64,000 nt of DNA from Siphonodentalium dalli. Its lineage: Eukaryota > Mollusca > Scaphopoda > Gadilida > Siphonodentaliidae. Shown here in pieces: positions 13,069 through 23,831 of the stretch; within the stretch, counting starts at the first letter, position 1; each line of letters opens with the position of its first letter. Both the position numbers and the translations under genes were made by a program. The notes beneath the pieces are model-generated. The model did not search any database. It was not told the origin of the DNA and saw only the letters and a program-made list of their open reading frames with translations. Where the stretch lies: NCBI GenBank assembly GCA_032622095.1, contig CP136065.1, positions 41,575,503 through 41,639,502 of the forward strand. The letters run 5' to 3'.

Positions 13069-13366
13069 GCCCTGTGCCAATGCATTCTCTTATATATGCG
13101 AGTCGACCATAGGTCGCCTCGCATATATAAGAGAATGCATTGGCCTAAACAAAATTCATTTTTTAACACTTTTTACCATATTTTCTTACATTCTTTAACA
13201 ATTTTATAATTTTTTCTTACATTTTTTAACAATTTTTCTAATATTTTTCTACATTCTTTGACAATTTTATCATTTTTAATGTGTGTTAAGCCAATGCATT
13301 CTCTTATATATGCGAGGCGACCTATGGTCGACTCGCATATATAAGAGAATGCATTGGCACAAGGCC
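13069..13366. mobile_element. Paired-hairpin element, second copy
   Basis: Two hairpins of the same family as at 9807-10264 face each other across an AT-rich spacer. The outer edges read CCCTGTGCC and GGCACAAGG; the inner edges read GGCCTAA and TTAAGCC. The outer 40-bp arms of the first copy (TGACCCGCC...) are missing, which suggests that the hairpin pair is the mobile unit or that the outer arms belong to another element. Confidence 0.65.
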
Positions 13367-13845
13367 GTTCTGTTGGGTAAAGGGTTAAAGGAGCAGACCA
13401 AGTGTGAAATCTTAAATACATAGCAACCAAATTATTTTGTGTTCATATATCTACAGTCATTTAAATTGTCCTGCTTTTTATTGCACACTAAATTGTCAAA
13501 TAAAGTGAAATACAAAAGTTTTTAAAATGTTCAGAAAAGTATCAAATATAAAACTGATTACGTCGAAAACGTCATTGACAACGTCAACCTACAGAAATAT
13601 CTTCACTAAATGATGAGGTTCACAAATCACAGGATTGTTCCATTAAGTAAAGCAACACCAACCTATTTTTCAGTATACTACAAGCTAGTGTATTCAGAGT
13701 GTTCAATAAACATCACACAGTTGTTGGAATATGTTAACATTATTGCATTCTTTTGTTGTGCCACGAGATAATACTCAAAACTTATGGTTCTCGTTTTATC
13801 GTCGCATCACAACAAACTTGTGCAACAATGTTAACAAGTTTATTA

Positions 13846-14063
13846 CAGTAATGCCTAAAGTAATAGACTCCATAACCACAGCAGAATTATGAGTAACTTT
13901 TCAGGATTTAGTCAGAAATATGGCTTGCTGCCATTCAACGGATTTCAAGCTCTCAGGGGAGAGCTTTGCGATGAATGGCAACAAGCCATATTTCCGACTA
14001 AATCCTGAAAAGTTACCCATAATTCTGCTGTGGTTATTGAGTCGATTACTTGGGGCATTACTG
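13846..14063. mobile_element. 218-bp TA-flanked MITE, complete copy
   Basis: Termini CAGTAATGCC and GGCATTACTG are flanked by TA on both sides (13844-13845 and 14064-14065). The arms match the element at 698-892, including CCACAGCAGAATTATG. The element ends 24 bases before the stop codon of the neighbouring minus-strand TRIM-like gene, so it probably lies in that gene's 3' UTR or has replaced part of it. Tc1/mariner-type by terminus and target. Confidence 0.9.
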
Positions 14064-14086
14064 TACAATTGTGTTGTTCTATCTAT

Positions 14087-15589
14087 TCATTTTTCTTCAT
14101 CTCTCAGATGACCCTTGTATTTTGCAATCAAGCCTTTTGTATTGGACACAATAAGGCATGTCGTCGCAGCATTGAAGCAAATACCAATGGGAGATTCCAT
14201 TTTAACAACCGTTCTTCTATCGTTCTTCCCATCATGACTTGCTTCACACACTTGGCTACTCCCACCAGAGCAAACATAGACAGTTGTTTCATTTACACAT
14301 ATTCCTGATGGATTTGACATTCCGCTCATTATTGTTCTCAAATTTGTTTTCAGATCAGATGATAAAACTACCACGTTATTAGTGTAATTCTCAACCTGAG
14401 TCACGAAGATAGCATCAAGTTCATCAGAAACAGCCAGATAGTTTGGATAACCCGAAAAGGTGTGGGAGTAGAGAACGCAGCCAGTGGTAGTTAAATTGCG
14501 CAGACAACGGTCTTTATAACAAGCAGCAACTAGCGTGTTTCTGATCACTCCAAGCCCGCGGCATCCTCCTGAGACAGAGAAAGATGATTTGTAGCTGAAA
14601 TCAGAGATTGAGTACACATATATCTTGTTCTGTGTCTCATGGCTTATGTAGACATCATTTTCCAGGATACAGAGATCGAACGGCTGGTAATTGAGAGCAC
14701 AAGAGTTACTAATACCACCGTCGTGGTCTACCATCATCAGCATGTTTGGGTTGTATGTAGCAACAATCAGTTCCGACTTTGGAGTGACAGTGACAAATTT
14801 CATGACTGCATGGGAACCACCAATAGAGAGCTCTGTTTCTTTAACAAAGTTTTCAAATGGTTTCTCACACACACCAATACTACAGGAAGAAGTGAGAACT
14901 TTCTCCATATGATCCAATGTTTCTTTTTTGAGGACTGTTTTATAATCGATTGGCAGCATATCATCAAAATCTTTCAGCAGGCTTTTTGACTTGCATACTG
15001 CTTGTCTTAAGTCAATTGAACGTTTGTTCAAACCATCAACATTCATTCCATTCTCACAGATGGTAGTCAGTTCGGTTTCGGAACCAGTCTCTTTTCCCTC
15101 AGAAAATGCTACAGCTCCTTCACATGAATTCTGCTTCGTTTCCTGTTGTAACAAAGCATTCGGTTTAACCTTCCTCATGTTGTTTAACACACTGATGATC
15201 TTGTCTACTGTGTCTGCCATTGACCTTTGATCATACATTGTCGTTCTGACAAGACTGAGTGCATTTTCCTCGCATTTCTCTACAATACGCTGAATCTGTG
15301 AAAAATGACCTTTAACTTCTGCTATCATAGACTCCTCCCTTTCCACATTTTTAACTACCCACTGAGGAATTGACTCCTGTTTTAGTTTTGCCTCTGTGAC
15401 TAACCCATCGAGTACTGCTTCATACTCTTTAACATCAGCTTCCATCCTTCGCTTAACACTAGATAGATTTTCCAACTTACATTGAGGGTAAGCGATTTTG
15501 TGGCACGATTCGCAGCATGATATGAAATGTGTCATGCAGAAAGATTTGAAGGGTTGTGAATCCAGATTACAAAATGCAGCCGCTGACAT
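14087..15589 (-). CDS. B-box / coiled-coil / NHL-like beta-propeller protein (TRIM-like without RING)
   Basis: A 500-codon intact frame. Residues 7-37 form a B-box-2-like zinc site: C7-x2-D10-x7-C18-x2-H21-x4-C26-x2-C29, then H30 and C37. About 40-150 is helical and charged, as in the TRIM coiled coil. From about 240 there are repeated blade-like strands such as SGICVNETTVYVCS and IGICFNAATTCLIVSN, typical of a six-bladed NHL-type propeller. There is no RING, so ubiquitin-ligase activity is not implied; a scaffold or RNA/protein-binding role is inferred from the family. The ATG follows a CTTTTCAG acceptor by a few bases, so an upstream non-coding exon is likely. It is paralogous to 24953-26447; lineage-specific TRIM expansions are common in invertebrates. 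Confidence 0.85.
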   Translation of the reverse strand: MSAAAFCNLDSQPFKSFCMTHFISCCESCHKIAYPQCKLENLSSVKRRMEADVKEYEAVLDGLVTEAKLKQESIPQWVVKNVEREESMIAEVKGHFSQIQRIVEKCEENALSLVRTTMYDQRSMADTVDKIISVLNNMRKVKPNALLQQETKQNSCEGAVAFSEGKETGSETELTTICENGMNVDGLNKRSIDLRQAVCKSKSLLKDFDDMLPIDYKTVLKKETLDHMEKVLTSSCSIGVCEKPFENFVKETELSIGGSHAVMKFVTVTPKSELIVATYNPNMLMMVDHDGGISNSCALNYQPFDLCILENDVYISHETQNKIYVYSISDFSYKSSFSVSGGCRGLGVIRNTLVAACYKDRCLRNLTTTGCVLYSHTFSGYPNYLAVSDELDAIFVTQVENYTNNVVVLSSDLKTNLRTIMSGMSNPSGICVNETTVYVCSGGSSQVCEASHDGKNDRRTVVKMESPIGICFNAATTCLIVSNTKGLIAKYKGHLRDEEK

Positions 15590-15600
15590 TATTTGTCTGA
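15590..15600 (-). promoter_or_regulatory. Predicted 3' splice site just upstream of the start codon
   Basis: On the minus strand a pyrimidine tract ends in CTTTTCAG seven bases before ATG. The paralogue has the same arrangement (TTTTTCAG then seven bases then ATG at 26447). Conservation of the position supports a 5' UTR intron in both genes. Confidence 0.6.
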
Positions 15601-15689
15601 AAAGAGAGATAAAGATGTTTTGATTAAAATGAAAATTGACCTTCCATCACTCAAATAATACACACAAACCTGGAAATATGGTGCCGAAC

Positions 15690-15890
15690 ATTTGCAGAAT
15701 GAGGTCCCTAGAGGGTGTATTTAGTGACGCTACCCCGCGCAGCAGGTTAACATAACCAAATTCATCCTCTGGGGACCTCATTACACATGGCCTCACCTGC
15801 TATGGGAGACCTTGACACATTCAATTTCCCAAATGGTGATGTGCACCCATTGGGCACCTCGGTTATGCATTTTGGGAATATAGACAAACT
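15690..15890. repeat. Dispersed repeat, GAATGAGGTCCC family
   Basis: This starts CATTTGCAGAATGAGGT and contains CTCTGGGGACCTCATT and CCCAATGGGT blocks. An inverted-orientation copy lies at about 19250-19480, a partial one at 19112-19200, and a 91-bp minimal version at 62045-62135 with a clear 8-bp target duplication, which assigns the family to a hAT-like group. Confidence 0.7.
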
Positions 15891-15894
15891 AAAT

Positions 15895-16422
15895 TAACGA
15901 GAGGCCGATCATGATCGGCAGATGTTAACCCATCCCTTGGCGATAAAAATTTAATATGATTGGATAAATGAGAGTTTTGGTGTTGAATTATAGAGTATAC
16001 TGTTATGTACTATTATAGACAAATGTACATAACACAAATTATTGGAATTTATGGGTCACTGGCATTTATATAAGAGAATGCACTGGTACAGGATCTGTAA
16101 TGCTAAACCGCCACAGCCAGCAAGCCTATGGGTTAAATGTGTAGGTGTGACCTGGACATGGAATACTTGGGTTAAGAGAGTCCAATTTAAGCTGTCAAAA
16201 TATCACAGGAATTGTTTATGTTGAACACTGACCTCTCTATTAAACCAATAACAATTATGATATCAGACCATTTGAAGATATAACTCTGCAGCACAGATGT
16301 CCAAGTCTACTGTTAATATCATGTGATGTTTATTGTTGAATCTTTATTTTAAATTAGATGCCATAGCCTTATGTATCAGATTATTTGCACATTGGAATAA
16401 GAGACATCAGAAAATAATATAG
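15895..16422. repeat. Dispersed repeat R, copy 1
   Basis: The start TAACGAGAGGCCGATCATGA includes a short GCCGATCATGATCGGC hairpin; the end is GAAAATAATATAG. It matches 32292-32902 over its whole length, apart from about 90 extra bases in that copy, and the start matches 45333-45400. Inside, TATATAAGAGAATGCACTGG resembles half of the hairpin family. No coding capacity; it is probably a non-autonomous element. Confidence 0.75.
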
Positions 16423-16739
16423 CCTTATCAATAGCTAAGTAGTCCAAAGGCAATTGGTGAATTGGATTTAATGTTGCTCCAAACAGATTTACCAGTACAT
16501 AACACAAGATTTTGGAACGATTTAATCAAATTTGGTGTGGTGATTCGGGGTACCCTTGGCAGAGTTATAATGGTGTTAGATTTTCAATTTTTTTTAACTT
16601 ATTTAAAAAAATTAAAGGGACACATTGGAAATCTTTTTATCATAATCATCAATATCTAAATGAAAACAAATGTCAATGACTTTTTTTTTATTATTATTAT
16701 AAAAGTTAAAAATATTTTTTTTTTAAATCAATTTTTATT
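16423..16739. other. AT-rich spacer
   Basis: No gene or shared repeat seen. It ends in poly-T and poly-A tracts that lead into a core-repeat element. Confidence 0.4.
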
Positions 16740-17000
16740 TTCAATTTTTTTTCTCGAAAAAGGGTCATAACTCCTTTAAAATTAATCGGATCAAACCCAT
16801 TCGAACTCGATCTGTATTTTGGGCTGAGAAACCCATATCCAAAATTTGGTTTCGATCGGATAGAAAATGTTTGAGTTATCGCATTACTCGTAAAGTGTCT
16901 ACAGACAGAGACAGACGGATAGACAGACAGACGGACGAACGACGAGTGGTCAATCCGGGCAACGACACTATGTTTACCATACTATGGTATGGGTAAACAT
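16740..17000. mobile_element. Core-repeat element with AGAC microsatellite and terminal hairpin
   Basis: One unit reads AGGGTCATAACTCC ... AACTCGATCTGTATTTTGG ... GGTTTCGATCGGATAGAAAA, followed by (AGAC)n-like sequence (about 16898-16935) and the hairpin TTTACCATACTATGG (16971-16999). Units of the same family are tandem at 46471-47200. Tandem core, GTCY-type microsatellite and terminal palindrome are the architecture described for Helentron-associated (HINE, DINE-1, bivalve 'pearl') elements. Confidence 0.65.
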
Positions 17001-17092
17001 AAAAAAGAAACAAGGGTTGCACATCAAAGATGGCTGTGGACAATTTTTTTACCCATAAGAGTAAATCTGTTCGCCCGAGAATCACTACAAAA

Positions 17093-19066
17093 GTGTCAAT
17101 GACACTGAAGCTCAACTTGGATAGGGGCTATTGTCAAATGTTACAGTTAATGGAGCGATAGGGGAATGCAGAAATTTGGTACATGTGTATGTCTCTGCAA
17201 AACTAAACACCCAACCGATTTATTCATACAAAGAGTAAAATACAAGATGGCCACTGTTGTTAACAGAATTCAGAAAAATTATTGTAAGCTCCCATCTGGA
17301 GGACACTCCGAAGATCCATATGAAGTTTGGTGATGAACGAATGAGAGATATGTTACCTGTAGGGTATGCTAAAAGATTTAGTCATACAAATAGTAAAATC
17401 CAAGATGGCCACTGGCAGACATGTTTTTAAACAGAATTCAGAAAATATGGTAAGCCGGAAGATCCATATGAAGTTTGATAATGATCGTATGAGGGATGTG
17501 GCCTGTATAGCTGTGTACAAAAGGATTTAGTGACACAAAGAGTAAAATACATGATGGCTGACAGCGGCAATGTTTTTCATCGGAAATCATTCAAATTCAA
17601 TAGCTCCCATCTAGAGGTGATCCTAAACACGCCTTTAAATTTTCAATACATTTCATCAATAATTGTGGGCTGCATAGTGTGCCGATGGATACAAATTTGA
17701 AATCAAAACAGAATTCGGAGCATCAATTATCGCAATTAATTTTTTGTGGATTTGACACTAAAATTTGGATTGAAGGCAGAAAAGGAGCATTATGTCAATT
17801 TGTGTGAGAACCTATCCTAAGAAACATGAATTATGGACAATTTCATTTACCATTTCAGATCAATCAAATAACTATTTCTATGATGAATTGATGAATGACC
17901 AATTATCAACAAATTACCAAATGAAAGTGTCAATGACACTGTAGCTCAACTTGGAAAGGGAATAATTTCATGTGTTACAGTCAATGGAGTGATTAGGAAT
18001 GTGGAAAGTTGAAAGGCCTAATTATACAAAGAGTAAAATCCAAGATGGCCACTGGCAGCCATGTTTTTTTGGCCGAATGACCCCAAAAAGACTCGTTCCC
18101 ATTTAAATGTCATTGTTAACATCCATCACAAATTTCATGATGATCCGACCAAAGATACGACTTGTAGCCCGTGCCAAAGGATTTAGTCATGCAAAGAGTA
18201 AAATCCAAGATGGCTGCTGGCGGACATGTTTTTTGGCCGACTGACCCCCAAAATGACTCGTTCCCATCTACATCTCAATATTAACATTCATGACAAATTT
18301 CATGATGATCAGACGAACAGTACGACCTGTAGACCGTGCTAATGGATTGAATTTTGAAATACAAGATGGCCACTGGCGGCCATTTTTTTTTGCCGAATGA
18401 CCCCAAAATGACTCGTTCCCATCTACATGTCAATGTCAACAGTCATGACAAATCTCATAATGATCTGACCAAAGGTACGACCTGTAGCCTGTGCCAAAGG
18501 ATTTAGTCATGCAAAGAGTCAAATCCAAGATGGCCACTGGCGGCCATGTTTTTTGTCCCAATGACCCCAAAATTACTCGTTCCCATCTACATCCCAATTT
18601 CAACAGCCATGACAAATTTTATGATGATCTGACCAAAGGTACGACCTGTAGCCCATGCAAAAGGATTTAGTCATGTAAAGAGTAAAATCCAATATGGCTG
18701 CTGGCGGCCATATTTTTTGGCTGAATGACCCCAAAATTACTCGTTCCCATCCACATGTCAATATTAACATCCACGACAAATTTCATGATGATCAGACAAA
18801 CAGTACGACCTGTAGCCTGTGCTAATGGATTGAATTTTGAAATCCAAGATGGCCACTGGCGGCCATGTTTTTTTTCCGAATGACCCCAAAATGAATCGTT
18901 CCGGTCTAAATGTTGATGTCAACAGCTATGACAAATTTCATAATGATCCGACCAAAGGTACGACCTGTAGACTGTATTGTTGACGACATACACACACACA
19001 CGTACACACGGACGACTGATACCAAGCCATGGCAATAGCTCAAACTTTACAAAGTAAAGTTGAGCT
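17093..19066. mobile_element. 2-kb core-repeat element, about 170-bp units
   Basis: It starts GTGTCAATGACAC then AGCTCAACTTGG, and ends with a (CA)n tract near 18985 and a hairpin in which ACTTTACAAAGTAAAGT precedes TGAGCT. The core is about ten diverged units carrying CAAGATGGCCACTGG, CCCCAAAATGACTCGTTCCC and ACGACCTGTAG. The AGCTCAAC start and GTTGAGCT end form sub-terminal inverted repeats. The open frames inside follow the units. I assign it to the Helentron-associated type. Confidence 0.7.
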
Positions 19067-19099
19067 AAAAACTAATGCAACCAATTCAAAAAAACAGAA

Positions 19100-19480
19100 C
19101 TGGAAAATTTAACATAGCGGGCAAGCATCACTAAATTCACACTCTGGGGACCTCAATCTGCTTAGGCCTCATCTTCTATGGAAAGTATCTTTATTATCAA
19201 ATTTCTATTGAAACTTCTGCACATAGATTCTATTTATTTTAGTTTCTCTAAATCCCCAAATTGACAGACGAGTCACGACACATTTCATAATCGAGGGTCC
19301 CAATGGGTGTACAATATTCTCCATTTGGGAACTTCAGTCTGAGTCTATGTCTCCCATAGGAGATGAGGCCATGCAGAATGAGGTTCCCAGAGGGTGAATT
19401 TAGTGATGCTAGCCCACTAAGGAGGATAGCGTCACTAAATTCACCCTCTGGGGACCTCATTCTGCAAATGACAGGCACAC
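19100..19480. repeat. Inverted-repeat cluster, GAATGAGGTCCC family
   Basis: A partial copy (19112-19200) and a fuller, reversed copy (about 19250-19480) of the family seen at 15690-15890. The segment 19371-19466 is itself a palindrome (GAATGAGG...CTCTGGGGACCTCATTC). The plus and minus frames that cover it are artefacts of this symmetry. Confidence 0.65.
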
Positions 19481-20144
19481 TAAACTCAGGTTTGTCCAAA
19501 ACCAGCTTTAGAATTCAAGTCATTTACTCTAATCCTGCACTTTGTGCAGTGAAAACATTACACCATTATTTAGACAGTGTTAAATTAAAAACAAAGATCG
19601 ATCACTACCAGTTTAATTTCAAACAATAAACAGGTCATGTCTTCCACCATCCCCAGATGGATTCTTTCATTGATGGCTGAGGCGGGGGGTTGATACTTCC
19701 CAATTTAAGGCACATTCACTGCATGGTGTTTCAATTTCCACTGCTTTTTGAGCTGGTGTTTCACAGATCATGCACCTACCAATTTTATCACTGGACACTA
19801 TATATATAATGATAATATTTTGCTATTATCTGAAAAAAACTGCAGAAAAAGATCTATAAGATGTTGATTTCCTCCCTGACGTTGAGACCCTTCTGTGAGT
19901 GATGTAACAAGTTCCCCAGATAAGTATTAGCATGGACTCCACAAGTAACACCAACACAAATTCCACATAAAGATCTAATTAACAGATGAACAACTGCCTT
20001 CAGATATCGTGATTAACAGGGGCTCATGCACGCATCTAGGATTCAATCATTGTCTCTCAAGAGGGTAGATGCTTTTATGGACATGCTATTAAAAATGCAG
20101 ATACTGACTGTCTGACCGGATTGTGAAACAAGATTTATGACAAG
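19481..20144. other. Intergenic DNA, nothing recognised
   Basis: No coding signal or shared repeat seen, apart from short AT-rich runs. Confidence 0.4.
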
Positions 20145-20254
20145 TGTACAGTTGGACTACCTGTAGAGACTGTACCTACACTACAATTTCACGAAATCCA
20201 ACTGGCAGGCAGTTACTAAAATTCTGGTATAAAAGGATCAGTTAAAATTTCTAC
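20145..20254. repeat. 110-bp direct repeat with TATAAAAGG, copy 1
   Basis: This differs at only one position from 23722-23831. It contains TATAAAAGG (20228-20236), a good core-promoter TATA box on the plus strand, and ends in TTAAAATTTCTAC. The flanks of the two copies are unrelated. Confidence 0.85.
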
Positions 20255-20302
20255 CTCGGGACATTTGACAAAATCATTCATAGTTGCAGCAACCATTGTA
20301 GG

Positions 20303-20483
20303 TACTCTCACCTGCCGAATAATAGTGCAGGCTGAATTATAGTGCAGGGCTGTATTTTCGGCTCAAATTAATAATAGTGCAGGCAATTTCACTATATGTC
20401 TCACTGCCTTATAATAGTGCAGGGTTGTATTTTGGACTGAAATTAAATAATCATGCATGCACTATTATTCGGCAGGTGAGAGT
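20303..20483. repeat. 181-bp palindrome with AATAGTGCAGG words
   Basis: The ends TACTCTCACCTGCCGAATAA and its complement face each other. The interior repeats AATAGTGCAGG several times. The complementary word TACTATTATTCCGCCCTG recurs at 51597-51616 and 61365-61425. A small non-autonomous element is likely. Confidence 0.6.
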
Positions 20484-21229
20484 AATCCGGTTACATTAGT
20501 GCTGGTGCAAAGGAACTCAGTCATCACAGTTGAAGTTTTTCTCATATATACCTTCACAAGAACTAAAACATTATGCCTTCATTGCTTCCAACCTGCTAAT
20601 CGTCTATCTGCTGAGTGTTATATTCCGGCACGTGATGCATCGAACTATCTGCCGAGTCTTGAATAGTGAGTCGTTTAATAACTTCAACGGGCGCGTTTCC
20701 GTATACTGGGAACAACACAAGGCCTTCACCACCGGTGATCTATAACCTGGCAATTAATTTTTATCTAATAAATTTTCTAGGTTTTAAAGTTATTGCATTG
20801 ATAGCATAGTAACTTGGGTAGAAAAAGGATGCAAAACGATCAACAAATATACTCTCGGATTCTTCTATTGGCTGATACAACAAAAGTAGGTCCACTTATG
20901 TAGTGGTTCCATGACATTGAAAACATTGACGGCATTTTCCCCTCAGCGGATACAGGACCCTTTCCCCAAAACCTGGCGGAAAGCCTGCATATGTATACAT
21001 GTGTTGGAAGACAAAACATTGTATTGTAAACAATAACAAACATCAGTACATTTTGTTTTAAATCTGAAAAATTGTATGTTATCAGGAACTGATTCTACAG
21101 GCAGTTCAAACTCAAATTTAAAAGTTAAAACAGAAGGATAACACAGACAAAGGGTATGAAAGGTTTTTAATAACCACAAAAATCATGTAAGCTTAATGAA
21201 ACTTTATCCTCATCAGAAGCCTGGACCCA
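20484..21229. other. Intergenic DNA, no supported gene
   Basis: Overlapping short frames on both strands (for example 20530-20745 plus, 20943-21179 minus) have no motif, splice context or homologue in the window. Confidence 0.4.
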
Positions 21230-21841
21230 CCCCATGATATCTTGTTATATAATAATAAATATTTGGTAAATATTGAAACTGGGAGCTCCCTTCTCTTGAT
21301 CAATGGTCTATTCATTTTAGTATATGTAATTGGTTTTGGGGGAAAAAAATTACATCTCATTGAACAAATCTGCTAAATCCACCTCCTCAACCCCTATGGG
21401 GTCATCCTGCGAGAATAGGGCATGTGTGATTTATTTGGATACCTGACTACATTGGCCTAACAATATTTCCTTGACCTTGAAAGCCAGTGCATTCTCTTAT
21501 ATATGAGAGGTTCCCCATGGAGACTCGCATATATAAGAGAATGCATGGCATAATATCTTGTTATAAAATATTGAATAAATATTAAAATTAGGAGCTCCCT
21601 TCTCTTGATCTAATGGTCTAATATTTTATATTCATTTTATTTTAGTAAATGTAATTGGTTTTGGAAAAAAAAATTGAACAAATCTGAAAATTCCCCCCTC
21701 CCAATCCATTGTGGGGACATCCCTTGCGAGAATAGGACATGTGAGATTTATTTGGATGCCTGACTACATTGGCCTAACAATATTTCCTTGACCTTGAACC
21801 CCAGTGCATTCTCTTATATATAAGAGAATGCACTGGCACAG
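21230..21841. repeat. Tandem duplication, two units of about 300 bp, each ending in a decayed hairpin
   Basis: Unit 1 (about 21230-21548) and unit 2 (about 21551-21841) share GGAGCTCCCTTCTCTTGATC, ATGTAATTGGTTTTGG, GCGAGAATAGG and CTGACTACATTGGCCTAACA. Each ends in a shortened form of the CATTCTCTTATATA hairpin. Unit 2 directly precedes the TTA-flanked element. Confidence 0.75.
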
Positions 21842-22134
21842 GTTCTTTAGGCCACTGTTTTTTTATTAGTTGGTTAGCGGATTTTTTTCTGGAAAAGTTG
21901 GGTCGGTCGGTCGGAAAAAAAAGAGGAAAAAAAAGGAAAACACTCTAATTTCAAATAAAAGGAAAATAACTTTGTATCATATATATTATCTCACATCTAT
22001 TTTTGGCATCTCAATATACAGCAATATACTTAATCTGACTAGAAAAACAAGGTTGATATATGTTTGTAATCACTTTTAATACTCTTTAAACATAACATAG
22101 CGAAAACAAAAACACAAAACTAGATGTTGATTTT

Positions 22135-22290
22135 AATTGACATTATACAGTATATACATTTTACATACTATATGAATTTAATATAATATAGTGCCATAGA
22201 GGTGTAATATATATGTGAATTTATATTACATCTATGTGGCACTATATTATATCAAATGTGTATAATATGTAAAATATACTCTGCTATAAA
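22135..22290. repeat. 155-bp AT-rich palindrome inside H1
   Basis: The arms TTGACATTATACAGTATATA and the mirrored TATAAATGTCAA, with ATATAGTGCCATAGA and its complement near the centre. It is probably a MITE inserted in H1; an AAT or TAA target is possible but not clear. Confidence 0.65.
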
Positions 22291-22369
22291 TGTCAAATAA
22301 AATCGTCAACTCAACAACCGTGAGCATAATACAAACTTTCCATTTAATGACAAACTATTCAAACAGTTC

Positions 22370-22798
22370 TTATGTGTTTAAAGTATAGAAGAGAGGTGAT
22401 ATGATTGAAGTCAACAAGATCATATGGGACTTATACATTGTATAAAAAATTTTCACAGACCAAACTAAATTCTTCAATTGAGCTACATACATTGGAACTA
22501 GAAGACATGCATTTAAATTTAAGCAAGCAATTCTCTCAAATGAGAGTGTAAGACAGCAATGTACTTGTATCCAAATGAACTGAGGGCTGACACCGGAACG
22601 TCGTGTTCCTCGATTTCGGTGACCCCCCTCAGTAAATTGTTCGGTTAGACCACCAAAGTAGCCACGACGAATCAATGCATCGTCCTCAACAAACGAGAAC
22701 AGCTCTCGAACTGTTATTTCGGGATAAACACATTTCAGCTGTTTTCTTATGGTCTTGTTTTCCGAAATGACAACTGCACACAGATATACTTTCGCCAT
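22370..22798 (-). CDS. Unassigned ORF carried by H1
   Basis: I start it at the internal ATG at 22798 because its context (CGAAATGGCGAAAG) is good and because the other TTA elements also carry ATGGCG starts. The first 60 residues look protein-like (MAKVYLCAVVISENK..., then RELFSFVEDDAL and RRGYFGGLTEQF); the part beyond about 22560 reads as repeat. I do not recognise the family. It may be a first exon with a donor near 22575 (CAA|GTACAT). Low confidence that it is translated. Confidence 0.3.
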   Translation of the reverse strand: MAKVYLCAVVISENKTIRKQLKCVYPEITVRELFSFVEDDALIRRGYFGGLTEQFTEGGHRNRGTRRSGVSPQFIWIQVHCCLTLSFERIACLNLNACLLVPMYVAQLKNLVWSVKIFYTMYKSHMILLTSIISPLFYTLNT

Positions 22799-23721
22799 TT
22801 CGAAAAAAAAACGAAAGTAGCCTAGCGTTGTTACTGGAGTGACTTCGAGATCGGCTGCAGCTTCGGTCACAGCCGATAATGGAAATAAGTCTGCGCATGT
22901 CCATATCCGAGGAATCTCGAACGACTATTTGACCGTGGCTACAGCCGCAACGAATGTCACTTTCAATATCCACTACAAACATGAATTCTCCGTAATTTAA
23001 TCATCGAATTTGAGGGTCTGGTATCATAAATGATATAGGGTTATCTGTTGATCAGACCCAATGCTGTATATTTTATACTTTAAAGGCATTAATTATATAT
23101 ACGATCGGTTATATGGACGAGGCATATAAAAAGAAAAAAAGCATCGACATTCAGAATTAACTATAACCTCCAACTTTCCAAAAATAGTTTCATAAAATTA
23201 GATAGATATGTGTTTTCCTAAAGTAACCATCGAACCCAAAGATACAAATCTACACGTATTAACTACAGATTAACTTTTTCATTCAATCAATCATCGTCCG
23301 CCTTTGTCATTTATTTAGTGGCCGCCATGTTTGATTTGATCGGTAGTACGGGAACTCGCAACCAGGATTTTTGTGGAAACGTGATCTCGAAGTACTCTAG
23401 ATTACCTAGTAGCGGAAGTGATGCAGAAAACACGAATGCGAAACGTCGCCAAAATGAATCCGTCCCTGCAAACAAACAAGCGATCTTTTTTCATTTTTTT
23501 TAATAAAATAAAATTTTGAGTGCGGAAAAAACGGGTTGGCGGCAATAAAAAAAAGTTCGAAACACAATTTGATTTTTTTCTAAAAACCGAAAAAAACGAG
23601 TCGGCGGATCCGCGAACCAACTAATAAAAAAACAGTGGCCTTATTGCTGCACCAGCACAGCTCCGGTCATGAAATGGTTAATACTACTACTAATAATAAG
23701 CTTGTAAACTGTACATTTGAA

Positions 23722-23831
23722 TGTACAGTTGGACTACCTGTAGGGACTGTACCTACACTACAATTTCACGAAATCCAACTGGCAGGCAGTTACTAAAATT
23801 CTGGTATAAAAGGATCAGTTAAAATTTCTAC
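23722..23831. repeat. 110-bp direct repeat with TATAAAAGG, copy 2
   Basis: It matches 20145-20254 at 109 of 110 positions (A to G near the CCTGTAG word). TATAAAAGG is at 23805-23813. It lies 82 bases beyond the right end of H1, while copy 1 lies 1.6 kb to the left of H1. Confidence 0.85.

Larger units (their letters stand above)
21850..23640. mobile_element. TTA-flanked 1791-bp element (Harbinger-like termini), H1
   Basis: The left end reads GGCCACTGTTTTTTTATTAG; the reverse complement of the right end matches it at 32 of 33 positions. TTA flanks both sides (21847-21849 and 23641-23643). A 3-bp TWA duplication with GG(C/G) termini is the hallmark of PIF/Harbinger elements. Sub-terminal words TTGGGTCGGTCGGTCGG and GCGGAT lie inside the ends. 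No DDE transposase or Myb-like frame is present. A minus-strand frame starting ATGGCG (22798) and a 155-bp palindrome lie inside. Confidence 0.8.

Noticed and set aside
22686-22982. 98-codon minus frame overlapping the H1 cargo ORF
   Set aside because: It overlaps the better-supported ATGGCG frame in another phase and has an S/R-rich random composition.
20145-23831. LTR retrotransposon with 110-bp LTRs
   Set aside because: No primer-binding site, polypurine tract or gag/pol frame lies between the copies, and the ends are not TG...CA.
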